DNA of 64,000 nt from Stappia sp. BW2 (GCF_008107695.1 NZ_VIRG01000060.1:302767-366766), one strand, 5' to 3'. Numbered from the stretch's first letter, positions 1 to 8,628 are shown. Translations and numbers: made by a program. The notes: generated by a model from the letters alone, not told the origin.

Positions 1-161
1 TTGGGATCTGTTTTTCAAGTAAAAATTGTTCTGAATCTCACGCTCACGGTACAAATACTTCATGTTTACCCGTAAAGGGAGGACGTTCAGAGATTACACC
101 CAATAGTTTCATTACATATATTTAATTACCGCTCCGTAGGAAAAATACCTAAGTCATTGGT

Positions 162-198
162 CACCCAGAAGGCGCGACGGTGGATGCCGCGCTGGGTG
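162..198 (+). promoter_or_regulatory. leader hairpin upstream of carbonic anhydrase
   Basis: The arms CACCCA (162-167) and GCGCG (172-176) pair with CGCGCTGGGTG (188-198), giving a stem of about 11 pairs with a small bulge. It ends a few bases before the GGAG ribosome binding site (203-206) of the carbonic anhydrase gene. A 5' leader structure that tunes translation or mRNA stability is an inference. Confidence 0.4.
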
Positions 199-212
199 AA
201 ATGGAGTAACTC

Positions 213-953
213 ATGAAAATTCGCTTTCTCGTGACGGCTGTAGCCGCCATCGCTATCACCTCGTCTGCTATGGCTGCGGCGCCTCACCACTGGTCGTATG
301 AGGGTGCGACCGGCCCGACGCATTGGGGCGACCTTTCTGAGAAATTCGAAGCCTGTGAAGCCGGGATGGAACAGTCCCCGGTGGACCTTACCCATGCAAT
401 CAAGGCAGATCCGGCTGATATCGAATTTCATTGGAACAAGGATGCCGATTGGACCGTCGTCAACAACGGACACAGCATCCAGGCAAACTCGGACGATGCA
501 GGCTACATGGTTCTTGACGGGAAAGACTATAAGCTCGCGCAATTCCATTTCCACACGCCTTCGGAGCATGCAATCGACGGCAAGCGGTTTCCGATGGAAG
601 TCCACTTCGTGAATGTTGCGGACGACGGTGAATTCGCCGTTATCGGCGCGATGATCGAAGGGGGCGGGGATAACACCCTGTTCGATGCGGTCATGGATGC
701 CGCGCCCGCAAAGGAAGGCGGTTCCGCTGAAATCGGCAAGGAAGACCCGGCGTCTCTGCTGGGCAAAAAAGACAGCTTCTTCCGCTACGAGGGTTCGCTC
801 ACGACTCCTCCCTGCTCACAGACGGTCGTCTGGACGATCATGAAAGAGCCGCTGAAGGTTTCCGATGCCGAAATCAAGAAATTTCAGGACATCTACCAGA
901 TGAACGCCCGGCCGCTGCAGGAAATCGGCCGCCGGTTTATCCTTGAACAATAA
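213..953 (+). CDS. periplasmic alpha-class carbonic anhydrase
   Basis: This 246-residue protein should catalyse reversible hydration of CO2 to bicarbonate in the periplasm. Residues 1-22 form a signal peptide ending in an AMA-type cleavage site. The alpha-class zinc site is complete: His112 and His114 in FHFH, and His131 in EVHF. Glu118 is in the expected place, TTPPC follows at 198-201, and Cys48 and Cys201 can form the disulfide typical of bacterial alpha enzymes. Length matches the family. The ATG at 213 follows GGAG at 203-206. It stands alone, with a hairpin before it and a terminator behind it. The assignment is secure; its physiological role (CO2 supply or pH) is not visible here. Confidence 0.95.
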   Translation: MKIRFLVTAVAAIAITSSAMAAAPHHWSYEGATGPTHWGDLSEKFEACEAGMEQSPVDLTHAIKADPADIEFHWNKDADWTVVNNGHSIQANSDDAGYMVLDGKDYKLAQFHFHTPSEHAIDGKRFPMEVHFVNVADDGEFAVIGAMIEGGGDNTLFDAVMDAAPAKEGGSAEIGKEDPASLLGKKDSFFRYEGSLTTPPCSQTVVWTIMKEPLKVSDAEIKKFQDIYQMNARPLQEIGRRFILEQ

Positions 954-978
954 TCTTTCAGGCATTTCCTGACCAATC

Positions 979-1019
979 CGACCGGACCGGCTTGAGCAGC
1001 TGGTCCGGTCGACGGTTTT
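979..1019 (+). terminator. rho-independent terminator after carbonic anhydrase
   Basis: CGACCGGACC (979-988) pairs perfectly with GGTCCGGTCG (1002-1011), a 10-bp GC-rich stem with a 13-nt loop, followed by a short T run at 1016-1019. It lies 26 bases after the carbonic anhydrase stop codon. Confidence 0.7.
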
Positions 1020-1096
1020 AATGACCTGTTTTGGAGAGGGTCTTCGCGGGTTTGAATGCGCCTATCCTGCCCGGCGCCTTAATCACAGCTCATGGA

Positions 1097-1888
1097 TTAG
1101 TCGCGCAGCGCCTCAGCAATCTTTTCGGCAATTTCAAGAACCAGCGGCCCGAACTTTTCAAGCGCCTCCGGGGTGCTCATCGCGCTTCGGATCCAGATGA
1201 GCGAGACGCAGCCAAGAACAGCGCCGGCCGAGCGGATCGGTACGGCAATGGAAGCGGTTTCCTGGCGAAATTCGCCGCTGTCTCTTATGGCAATCCCGCG
1301 ATTTCGGGTCTCTTCGAGCAGCCTTGAAAGCCAGCGTTTCTCCAGAAACGGGGCATCCTTCTCATCGCCGAGACGGCGCAGATGATCCAGGATCAGCGCG
1401 CGCTCCTCCTCAGGACAGAAGGAAATATATGCTCGCCCGGTGGAGGTTCGCAGCACCGGCAAGCGATAGCCCGTCATGCCGCGGTCGATCGACAGTGGCG
1501 ACCGGCCATGTGTCGTTTCCTGGATGACCATTGCAGCATTGTTGTAGACGGTGAGGTCGAGCGGCCAGACAACCTGTCTGGAATATTCGCTGAAGATTGG
1601 GCCGGCCGCCTGCGTGATTTCCGTGGTGAGCGCGTAGCCGTCACCGAGCGCAGCGGCAAAACGTGTTACCCGGACGTAATTGGACGTTGCGGAAAACGCG
1701 ACATAGCCAAGTTCTTCCAGCGTCTCCAAAAGCCTGTAGACCGTCGGACGCGGCAGACCAAGTGCCTTCGCCACCTCGCCCGGGCGCGCTTCGCCCACCT
1801 TGTTCACGTACCGCAGGATGGCAAGCCCGCGCGCGAGTGCGCGCACGGGCCCGGATGTTTTTTGGGACGAGGCCGGTTCACTGAGCAT
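1097..1888 (-). CDS. IclR-family transcriptional regulator (MhpR-like)
   Basis: A 263-residue IclR-type regulator. The winged helix-turn-helix covers about residues 15-80 (ALGLPRPTVYRLLETLEELGYV), and the C-terminal effector domain contains the family's GMTGYRLPVLRTSTGRAYISF stretch in several pieces. It resembles MhpR, the activator of 3-hydroxyphenylpropionate catabolism, and it is the last gene of a minus-strand cluster that starts with a TRAP transporter and includes an extradiol dioxygenase and an MhpA-like hydroxylase. Only 36 bases separate it from the hydrolase gene upstream, so it is probably cotranscribed and autoregulated. Its ligand is inferred to be the aromatic substrate or an early intermediate. 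Activator versus repressor cannot be told. Confidence 0.85.
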   Translation of the reverse strand: MLSEPASSQKTSGPVRALARGLAILRYVNKVGEARPGEVAKALGLPRPTVYRLLETLEELGYVAFSATSNYVRVTRFAAALGDGYALTTEITQAAGPIFSEYSRQVVWPLDLTVYNNAAMVIQETTHGRSPLSIDRGMTGYRLPVLRTSTGRAYISFCPEEERALILDHLRRLGDEKDAPFLEKRWLSRLLEETRNRGIAIRDSGEFRQETASIAVPIRSAGAVLGCVSLIWIRSAMSTPEALEKFGPLVLEIAEKIAEALRD

Positions 1889-1924
1889 GGCTGGAACATT
1901 GCACAGGCCGGGCTCGGGAAAAAG

Positions 1925-2767
1925 TCAGACTTCCGCCTTCACCGGGTTCGACAGAACACCGATGCCGGACACTTCGACCTCGCAGACGTCGCCGTCCTTC
2001 ATGAAAAGGGGGGGCGACCGCCTGGCGCCAACACCCCCCGGCGTGCCCGACACAATGACGTCACCAGGGAGAAGCGGCAGGATGGTCGAGCAATAGGCAA
2101 TGAGACGGGGAATGGAGGTGACCAGCAACGAGACGTCCGTATCCTGGACCACTTCGCCATTGAGCCGGGTCTGCAGGTGCAGTATTGACGGATTGGGAAT
2201 CTCATCGGACGTTACCATCCACGGACCGAAGCCACCGGTACCGGCAAAGGTCTTGCCGGGCATGAACTGGTGCGTATGCTTCTGCCAGTCGCGCACCGAA
2301 CCGTCGTTGTAGCAGGAATAGCCAGCAACGTAGCTGAGAGCGTCCTCTTCGGAAATACGCCGGCCCTCCTTGCCGATGATCACGGCAACCTCACCCTCAT
2401 AATCGAACATGTCGGATTCCAGCGGTTTGATCAGCGGTGCTCCGTGTCCGATCTGGGAGCCGGAGTAGCGTGCGAACAGCACCGGGTTTGGGGTCTCGTC
2501 ACGGCCCGTTTCCGTGATGTGCGCATGATAGTTCAACCCGACGCAGATGATCTTGTCCGGGTTCGGGATGACGGGATCCAGCGACACGTCCTGAAGGTCG
2601 AAGTCCGGGTTTGCCGAGGCGAGTTCGGCAACTTGTGCCATGTCGCCTGTGGCGAGAAATGCGCGCAGGGACTTTTCGGCAAAGCGCCGGCCGAGGTCGA
2701 CGAGACCCTTGTCGGTGACCAGGCCGTAGGAGGACGTGCCGTCCTTGGTGAAAGAACAGAATTTCAT
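1925..2767 (-). CDS. fumarylacetoacetate hydrolase (FAH) family protein
   Basis: A 280-residue FAH-fold enzyme of the COG0179 type, which includes fumarylpyruvate hydrolases, hydroxymuconate-type hydratases and decarboxylases. The metal-binding acids are visible: Glu124 and Glu126 in DYEGEVAVI and Asp155 in YNDGSVRDW. GLNYHAH is at about 77-83 and the C-terminal SGTPGGVG loop is present. The start at 2767 (MKFCSF) is chosen because it matches the family N terminus and leaves a 4-base gap to the hydroxylase gene; a longer frame would run into that gene. In this operon it probably processes the ring-cleavage product. C-C hydrolase or hydratase activity is inference. Confidence 0.85.
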   Translation of the reverse strand: MKFCSFTKDGTSSYGLVTDKGLVDLGRRFAEKSLRAFLATGDMAQVAELASANPDFDLQDVSLDPVIPNPDKIICVGLNYHAHITETGRDETPNPVLFARYSGSQIGHGAPLIKPLESDMFDYEGEVAVIIGKEGRRISEEDALSYVAGYSCYNDGSVRDWQKHTHQFMPGKTFAGTGGFGPWMVTSDEIPNPSILHLQTRLNGEVVQDTDVSLLVTSIPRLIAYCSTILPLLPGDVIVSGTPGGVGARRSPPLFMKDGDVCEVEVSGIGVLSNPVKAEV

Positions 2768-2771
2768 GGTG

Positions 2772-4265
2772 TCAGGCCATTTCCGGTTGCTGAGTTTCAA
2801 TGGGGTTGGGAAGGACGAGCGCCAAAAGCGCTTCGAGGTCTTCTTTGGTGTCGGCGGCGCCCAGTGTGTGTCGGTCGGGCCGCAATACGGTGGCCCGTGC
2901 ACCAAGGCGCGCGAGATGTTCGGCGGCGTTCGAGGTTTCGCTTGTCACAAGAGCGACACCGTCCGGCAGGGTGAGGCCGTCGGCAAGCCCGGCCTCGGCG
3001 ACCACGACGAACTGATACGGATAAACAGCATCCATCAGTCTTCCATCGTTAAGACGCGGCTGACCGAAGAGGCGGCCTGCCTTGTCACCCTGCCCAAGGC
3101 CCTGGCCAAGAGGAGGGGCAATGCTTTCCATGCGGGCAGACCCGTCACGCGCGGGCAGGGCGGCCCGGAGCGCTTCTTGCGTTCCGGCAGTGTTGATCAA
3201 GCCGCCTAGACGCACGGCCGTCTGGATGTATTCGCGGGCATTCGGCTTTCGTTCGCTCTCGTAGCTGTCCAGCAGTCGTTCGGCGTCGCCGCCCGTGACC
3301 TTGCCCTTGCAGACGAGCGCAAGCTTCCAGAAGAGATTGGCAACATCGCGCGTGCCTGCGCACATTCCCTGGCCCATGAAGGGTGGCGTCTGATGGCAGG
3401 CGTCACCAGCCAGCAGAAGCCGGCCCTTGCGCCAGTCTTTCGCAACGAGGGAGTGGAAGACATAGACCGCGGTGCGTTCGAGATCTGCTTCGTCCGGTGT
3501 GATCCAGTCGGACAAAAGCGCCCAGACGTTTTCCGGTTTCGTGATCTGCGCGCTGTCTTCTTCGGGGCGCACGGTAATTTCCCAGCGGCGGCGCTTTCCC
3601 GGCGTGCGCACGTAAGTCGCCGGTCTTTCGGGCCGGCAATACTGGATCGAATGATCACCAAGTTCCGGTTTTTCGGTCTTCAGGATCACATCGACGACGA
3701 GCCAGCGTTCATGAAAACCAAAGTCCTCCATGCCGCTTTCGATATAGCGGCGGATGAGAGAGCGCGCTCCGTCGCAGCCGACGACATATTGCGCCGAAAT
3801 CCGTTCGATGCTGCCGCAGCTCATGTCCTCGTAGCGCAGCTCGACCCGCTCGCCCTTGTCCTCTACGTGGAACACCTCGCAGCGGCTGCGCACCACGACG
3901 CTCTGACGCCGGGCCATATGGTCGCGCAGGAGTTCTTCGAGGTCCGGCTGGTGGAAGCGGTAGTTCGCCCGCCAGCCCTGTGGTCCCTCGCCCTGTGGCC
4001 GTGGCCAGTCGAGCAGCAGTTTGCCATGCGGGTCGACAAAGCGCATGCCCGGATGGGGATGGGTCTTTTCTTCCATCTCTTCGGCAATACCGATCCACTG
4101 GAAGACGCGCATCACCTCGGCATCGAAATGCACCGCACGCGGCAGGTGATAGTGTGCGGTTTCCCGTTCGAGAACGAGCGTTTTCAGCCCGCATGCGCCG
4201 AGAAGATGAGCGAGCGTTGCCCCTGCCGGCCCATAGCCGACAATGGCGACATCGAAATGCTCCAT
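2772..4265 (-). CDS. FAD-dependent aromatic hydroxylase, MhpA-like
   Basis: A 497-residue class A flavin monooxygenase of the PheA/MhpA/TetX superfamily. It should add a hydroxyl group to an aromatic acid using NAD(P)H and O2, making the catechol for the dioxygenase encoded just upstream. Visible motifs are the FAD dinucleotide fold GYGPAG (10-15), the DG motif GCDGARS (163-169) and the second FAD motif GDACHQTPPFMGQGMCAG (287-304). It is shorter than E. coli MhpA (about 554 residues). The start at 4265 gives the normal MEHFDVAIVG beginning and leaves 2 bases after the dioxygenase stop. The exact substrate (3-hydroxyphenylpropionate, hydroxycinnamate or other) is not fixed by sequence. Confidence 0.87.
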   Translation of the reverse strand: MEHFDVAIVGYGPAGATLAHLLGACGLKTLVLERETAHYHLPRAVHFDAEVMRVFQWIGIAEEMEEKTHPHPGMRFVDPHGKLLLDWPRPQGEGPQGWRANYRFHQPDLEELLRDHMARRQSVVVRSRCEVFHVEDKGERVELRYEDMSCGSIERISAQYVVGCDGARSLIRRYIESGMEDFGFHERWLVVDVILKTEKPELGDHSIQYCRPERPATYVRTPGKRRRWEITVRPEEDSAQITKPENVWALLSDWITPDEADLERTAVYVFHSLVAKDWRKGRLLLAGDACHQTPPFMGQGMCAGTRDVANLFWKLALVCKGKVTGGDAERLLDSYESERKPNAREYIQTAVRLGGLINTAGTQEALRAALPARDGSARMESIAPPLGQGLGQGDKAGRLFGQPRLNDGRLMDAVYPYQFVVVAEAGLADGLTLPDGVALVTSETSNAAEHLARLGARATVLRPDRHTLGAADTKEDLEALLALVLPNPIETQQPEMA

Positions 4266-4267
4266 GG

Positions 4268-5248
4268 TTATTTCCCCTGTTTTGCAAGTTCGCCGTAAAG
4301 CCACGGGCACTCCACAACGGGTGGCGAGCGGCGGCCGGCCTGTGCGGCTTCAAGGCGCATGTCGCGCAGACGTTTGCGCCCGCCTTCCTCGGTCAGATAG
4401 AGGCGCTCGTGACCCCAGAAGCTTGGCCCGTCGTGGGTCTCGTGCGGTTCCCAGGTGGCGGGGTCGATCAACCGGCCGCCCCAGCCGTTTTCCACGAAAA
4501 AGCCCGATGGCGAGTTGGCGTAGAAGGAGGTCATGTAGTCGTTGGTGTGCCGGCCGAGCGTGTAGGCGACGCGGCCCTCGTCCAGTTGGGCAAGGTCGTA
4601 CCCCTGACCGACGTCATCAAGGTTCTGGAACTCGACCATGAAGTGATGAAAACCGGCCTGTCCCGATCCGACCATTGCGAAGGAATGATGGCGTTCGTTC
4701 ACATGGAAGAAGTAGAGCCCGTAAGGCTGAAGGCCGTAGTCCGAGACCTGGAAGTCCAGTAGGTCCCGGTAGAAAGGCAGCATGACGTCGATGTTCTTCA
4801 CGTGCAGCACGGCGTGCCCCATTCCAAGGGGGCCTGTCATAAAGCCGTCTATCGGCCGCCCCGGACGGAAAGGGTCCGATGCGATCATCGGGTTGTGAAA
4901 CAGTTCGATGCGGTTGCCCATCGGATCTTCGAAAGCGATCAGGTTTTCGACAAAACGCCGGTCGCACAGCGCTTTTGAGCCGAGGGTCACCCTGACGCCC
5001 GACCGTTCAAGCCGGCCGGCATAGGTCTGAAGGTCGTCCGCATTCTCGACCTCCCAGCCCATGAAGGCGAGGGTGTCGCCGTCTTCGTCCGACACGAGCA
5101 GGCGTTGCATCCGGTCGTCCATGCGAAAGGCGAGCGCCTTGTTGCCGCGGTCGATCGTCTGCATTCCGAGCAGCTTGCCGGCAAAGTCGCTCCAGTCATC
5201 CAGCCTGTCGGAGCGCACACCGAGATAGCCCAGTGCATTGATTGCCAT
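4268..5248 (-). CDS. type I extradiol ring-cleavage dioxygenase (VOC fold)
   Basis: A 326-residue two-domain vicinal-oxygen-chelate protein like BphC, expected to cleave a catechol next to the hydroxyls (meta cleavage). The Fe(II) triad is complete in the second domain: His145 in GHAVLHV, His201 or His202 in FHHFMVE, and Glu253 in the SPSGFFVENG motif. His234 (GRHTND) matches the catalytic second-sphere histidine. The N-terminal VOC repeat lacks these ligands, as usual. It lies 2 bases before the hydroxylase gene and 173 bases after dctP, with an RNA hairpin cluster in between. The class is secure; the substrate is inferred from context. Confidence 0.9.
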   Translation of the reverse strand: MAINALGYLGVRSDRLDDWSDFAGKLLGMQTIDRGNKALAFRMDDRMQRLLVSDEDGDTLAFMGWEVENADDLQTYAGRLERSGVRVTLGSKALCDRRFVENLIAFEDPMGNRIELFHNPMIASDPFRPGRPIDGFMTGPLGMGHAVLHVKNIDVMLPFYRDLLDFQVSDYGLQPYGLYFFHVNERHHSFAMVGSGQAGFHHFMVEFQNLDDVGQGYDLAQLDEGRVAYTLGRHTNDYMTSFYANSPSGFFVENGWGGRLIDPATWEPHETHDGPSFWGHERLYLTEEGGRKRLRDMRLEAAQAGRRSPPVVECPWLYGELAKQGK

Positions 5249-5291
5249 GGTCGTTTTCCTGTTGAATTAGCGATGACACAGTTTAGGTGCC

Positions 5292-5364
5292 GCGGACGGT
5301 CCGCACCCAGGCGAGATTGAGTGCCGTCCGTTGGACGGACAGGCAGTGGGCCACCTGTCCGTCC
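5292..5364 (-). repeat. cluster of overlapping GGAC/GTCC inverted repeats between dctP and the dioxygenase gene
   Basis: Three inverted repeats share the same GGAC/GTCC core. GGACGGACAGG (5333-5343) pairs perfectly with CCTGTCCGTCC (5354-5364). GTCCGT (5326-5331) can instead pair with ACGGAC (5335-5340), competing for the same arm. GCGGAC (5292-5297) pairs with GTCCGC (5299-5304). They fill the only sizeable gap inside the operon. No T run follows, so an intercistronic stabiliser, processing site or attenuator is more likely than a simple terminator. Confidence 0.5.
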
Positions 5365-5421
5365 GCTGGATGAACGAGACCGGTCATTCCTGCCGCATTG
5401 GCGAGGATGACACGGGCCGGC

Positions 5422-6432
5422 TCATTCTCCGGCGATTTCCTTCGCACGCTCGAGCGTTGCTGCAGCGGTATCCGCATCCGGTTGACCGTTGACCCAGGCT
5501 TGTGCCGCGCCCGAGAATGCCTCGTCCCAGGCGGCCAGGCCCGCATCGTCCAGATCGACGAAATTGACGTCGCCGTTCTCCCGGAAGCTCTTTTCGATCT
5601 CGGCATCTGTCGTATCGACGACCGAGGCAATCCATTCCGCTGTTGTACGGCCCGACATCTCGTCGACAACGGCCTTGTCGGCGTCGGACAGGCTGTCATA
5701 GGTGGTCTTGTTCATCAGGATTGCCATGGGCGAGGCGATGAAGCCGGTGGTGGTGATGTTCGGAGCAACCTCGTTGAGGCGGAAGGTGCGGTAGGCATCC
5801 ATCACCCAGACGGCGCCTGAGACCACACCACGTTCCAGACCTTCGTAGACCTGAGGCGCGGGAAGGCCGACACCAGCGGCACCCACCATATCGAAGAGCT
5901 CGGAGCCGAACTTCGACGGAGAGCGCAGCTTGAGCCCGGAAAGCTGAGCGGGGTCACTGACTGGTCCACTCGCCATGAAAAAGCGGTACGCAGGCGTTGT
6001 GAACAGCGCGATGACCTTATAGTCCGCATATTCCCCGGCGAGGCTGCCGTCCTCGAGCAGCGAATTGAGAATATCCGCTCCCACCGCGCTATTGCTGACA
6101 ATGCCGGGCACCTCAACGACGCCTGTCAGTGGAAAGACGCCGGGTGTATAGGTCGGCACCACCAGCGCCACATCCGCGACACCTGCTTTCAACAGATCTG
6201 CCTGTGCGGGCGGAGCGCCCAGGATCGAACCGGGGTACAGCTTGAATGCCGTACCGTCGGAAAGCTTGGCGTTGACCTTGTCGATCCAGGGCTGAAGGAT
6301 CTTGGCGGAATAGAAGCCCTGCGCCGGTTCGAACGACGAGACGCGCATCTCGCGGGCTTGCGCGAATGTTGCGGTCAGCGACGATGCGCAGAAGAGCGCG
6401 ATGGCCGTGGTTTTGAGCAGTTTTTTGAACAT
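5422..6432 (-). CDS. dctP: TRAP transporter substrate-binding protein (DctP family)
   Basis: A 336-residue periplasmic binding protein. Residues 1-26 are a signal peptide ending in FAQA. The mature part begins EMRVSSFEPAQGF and carries the DctP-type stretch LKLRSPSKFGSELFDMVGA, where the family's carboxylate-binding arginine lies. Two membrane genes of the same transporter precede it (18-base gap to dctM). TRAP systems import organic acids using a sodium or proton gradient. Together with the downstream aromatic degradation genes this suggests an aromatic or phenylpropanoid acid as ligand, which is inference. Confidence 0.9.
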   Translation of the reverse strand: MFKKLLKTTAIALFCASSLTATFAQAREMRVSSFEPAQGFYSAKILQPWIDKVNAKLSDGTAFKLYPGSILGAPPAQADLLKAGVADVALVVPTYTPGVFPLTGVVEVPGIVSNSAVGADILNSLLEDGSLAGEYADYKVIALFTTPAYRFFMASGPVSDPAQLSGLKLRSPSKFGSELFDMVGAAGVGLPAPQVYEGLERGVVSGAVWVMDAYRTFRLNEVAPNITTTGFIASPMAILMNKTTYDSLSDADKAVVDEMSGRTTAEWIASVVDTTDAEIEKSFRENGDVNFVDLDDAGLAAWDEAFSGAAQAWVNGQPDADTAAATLERAKEIAGE

Positions 6433-6450
6433 GAAATCCTCCCTATGAAG

Positions 6451-7758
6451 TCACTTGGCGTTGAGTGGCAGCCAGAGCACGATCGCCGGAACGGCAATGA
6501 TGATGGCAACGCGGATGAAATCGGCAGTGACGAAAGGCGCCGCGCCTTTCCAGAGCTCTGTCAACCGGATGTCGGGGGACACGGTCTTGAGGACGAACAG
6601 GTTCATGCCGACCGGTGGTGTGATGAGACCCATTTCCACCACCATCACCGCGAATATGCCGAACCAGACGAGATCGATCCCGGCTGCCTGTGCGACCGGA
6701 ACAAAGAGCGGCACCGTGAGAAGCAGCATGGCGAGACTGTCCATGAGCGTCCCGAGCACAAGGTAGATCGCCAGCATCAGAAGAATGACGAGGAGCGGCT
6801 GATCGATGATGCCTGAGAACATGCCGCTCAATGCAAACGGCAGACCTGACAGCGCGAGGAAGAAGTTGAACAGATTGGCCCCGATCATGACCAGATACAG
6901 TGCGCCGCAGGTCAGTGCCGTATCTCTGACGGCCTCGAGAAATCCGCTCGGCGACAATCTGCGCGACAGGAACCCGTAGGCCAGAACCAGGGCTGCGCCG
7001 ATGGCCGCCGTTTCGTTGGCCGTGAAGACGCCGCTGTAGAGGCCGCCCATGATCAGGCCGAAGATCGCCAGCGGTGGCAGCAGCTCCCGGAGCGCTGCCC
7101 GGCGTTCGGCGCGGTTGGCCCGTTCGTGCCGGGGCGCTGTCGACCAGCCGGCCCAGATCGGAACCCAGATTGCCAGACAATAGAGAAGGATCGCCAGAAA
7201 GATGGGACCGGTCGTTGCAAGCAGGAGCTCGCGGATCGACTGTTCGGCGATGAATGCATATATCACCAGAACCGTCGACGGAGGGATCAGGATGCCGAGC
7301 GTGCCACCAGCTGCGACTGCCCCCGCCGAAAGCGATTTCGAATAGCCCGCTTGCCGCATCTGGGGCATGGCGATGCGGCCGATGGTGGCGGTGGTGGCGA
7401 GAGACGAGCCCGAGATCATGCCGAAACCGGCAGAGGCGCCTATGGTCGCGAGCGCCAGTCCGCCCCGGCGATGACCGAACAGCACCGACATGGACTGGTA
7501 GAGCTTGGCCGACAAGCCGCTGTGCGCCGCCAGATTGCCCATCAGGACGAACAGCGGCAGCATGGTCAGCGTGTAGTTGGTCACGCTGTCCCAGACCGTG
7601 GTCGCGCCTATCGTCATGGTGCCGGCGAAACCGATGATCATCGCGGCGCCCAGAAGACCGACGAGGCCAAGGGCGACGGCGACCGGAATCTCGAGAAAAA
7701 TCATGATGATGGCGGCGCCGAAGCCCAGCCCGCCGAGCAGAAGACCGTCCATTATCAA
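6451..7758 (-). CDS. dctM: TRAP transporter large permease (DctM family)
   Basis: A 435-residue, very hydrophobic protein with about 12 membrane segments. Family signatures are visible: GGTLGILIPPS in the middle and EMGLITPPVGMNLFVLK near the C terminus. It forms the ion-coupled translocation channel with the small DctQ subunit. The start codon overlaps the dctQ stop by 4 bases, the usual translational coupling, and dctP follows 18 bases after its stop. Length is typical for DctM. Confidence 0.93.
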   Translation of the reverse strand: MIMDGLLLGGLGFGAAIIMIFLEIPVAVALGLVGLLGAAMIIGFAGTMTIGATTVWDSVTNYTLTMLPLFVLMGNLAAHSGLSAKLYQSMSVLFGHRRGGLALATIGASAGFGMISGSSLATTATIGRIAMPQMRQAGYSKSLSAGAVAAGGTLGILIPPSTVLVIYAFIAEQSIRELLLATTGPIFLAILLYCLAIWVPIWAGWSTAPRHERANRAERRAALRELLPPLAIFGLIMGGLYSGVFTANETAAIGAALVLAYGFLSRRLSPSGFLEAVRDTALTCGALYLVMIGANLFNFFLALSGLPFALSGMFSGIIDQPLLVILLMLAIYLVLGTLMDSLAMLLLTVPLFVPVAQAAGIDLVWFGIFAVMVVEMGLITPPVGMNLFVLKTVSPDIRLTELWKGAAPFVTADFIRVAIIIAVPAIVLWLPLNAK

Positions 7759-8237
7759 GCCTTCTCGTTACGAACGACAAACCAGACGCCGGCAATTGCG
7801 GCGAAGAAGGCTGCAAGAAGGGCGAGCGTCACGATGGTCAGGGCGACTGGGATCGGAAAGCCGAGATCTGCTGTGGTTTCCGGGGACCCTGCCTTGGCAA
7901 GGGCGTTCTGGCCCACAGCCCAGAGGATCAGTCCGGCGAAGCCGAGCGACACGATACTTCCCAGCAGGCCAAAAGGCCGGGCGAAGCGTGCCGGTGCCAA
8001 CTCGGAGAGCAGTTTTGCGCTGACGTGTCCCTGTCTGGCGTAGCAGACCGGCATGGACAGAAGCGCACCAAGGCCAATGGAAAGCGACGTCAACTCGATG
8101 GCGCCTGGAACATTCGTCCCGGCAGTTGCGCGCAAGACGACATCGCTGACCGTGACGGCAGTGCCGAACAGAAAGCAGATGCCGGCGGCTGCCAGAAAAC
8201 TGTTGGAGACAATCGTCGTCAAAGAGTGGCTGTGCAT
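7755..8237 (-). CDS. dctQ: TRAP transporter small permease (DctQ family)
   Basis: A 160-residue protein with four predicted membrane helices (about 14-34, 49-69, 90-112 and 131-152). It is the DctQ-like partner of the large permease that overlaps it by 4 bases. It is the first gene of the minus-strand catabolic operon, so the operon promoter should lie in the 448 bases above 8237. Sequence conservation in DctQ is low, so the call rests on size, topology and gene order. Confidence 0.85.
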   Translation of the reverse strand: MHSHSLTTIVSNSFLAAAGICFLFGTAVTVSDVVLRATAGTNVPGAIELTSLSIGLGALLSMPVCYARQGHVSAKLLSELAPARFARPFGLLGSIVSLGFAGLILWAVGQNALAKAGSPETTADLGFPIPVALTIVTLALLAAFFAAIAGVWFVVRNEKA

Positions 8238-8382
8238 GACATCCGTTTCTCGTTGTGACTAAGGACGGAGGTCGAAGTGCCGGTAAAAACCGGGCTTTGT
8301 GGCTGCGGCGCCGCGTTCCTCCCAAACGCAACGGTCGAACTATAGGGACCGGTGCTGGGATCCAGGTACTGGAAACAAGAGG

Positions 8383-8401
8383 GTGTCCACCAGGCGGACA
8401 C
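8383..8401. promoter_or_regulatory. candidate operator of the TRAP/aromatic operon
   Basis: GTGTCC (8383-8388) and GGACAC (8396-8401) form a perfect 6-bp inverted repeat with a 7-base centre, about 150 bases before the dctQ start. The size suits a dimeric regulator such as the operon's IclR protein; the link is inference. Confidence 0.3.
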
Positions 8402-8599
8402 GTTGTGGTGCGCAAGCGCCGGTCCGGGATACACCCAGAACCCCAGAGAAATCAGGTTGGCCATACCTGCGGAGCTGCTCAACGGCCAGCAGTCCCGAAT
8501 GCGTCGCTATTTCTCGCCGCACAAAGGCCTGATCGCATCCGTGCACAAGATCCTGTGGTTCAAGGAACACCTCTTTTGTCTCGGGCAATCGGGCGGCAT

Positions 8600-8628
8600 T
8601 TGGCAAGGCCGGGAAGCGGCCTTGCCAA
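8600..8628. terminator. 11-bp inverted repeat after the quinone-oxidoreductase-like gene
   Basis: TTGGCAAGGCC (8600-8610) pairs perfectly with GGCCTTGCCAA (8618-8628) around a 7-base loop, 57 bases beyond the stop of the minus-strand gene at 8686. Neither strand has a T run after it. A transcript-end hairpin or regulatory palindrome are both possible. Confidence 0.4.
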
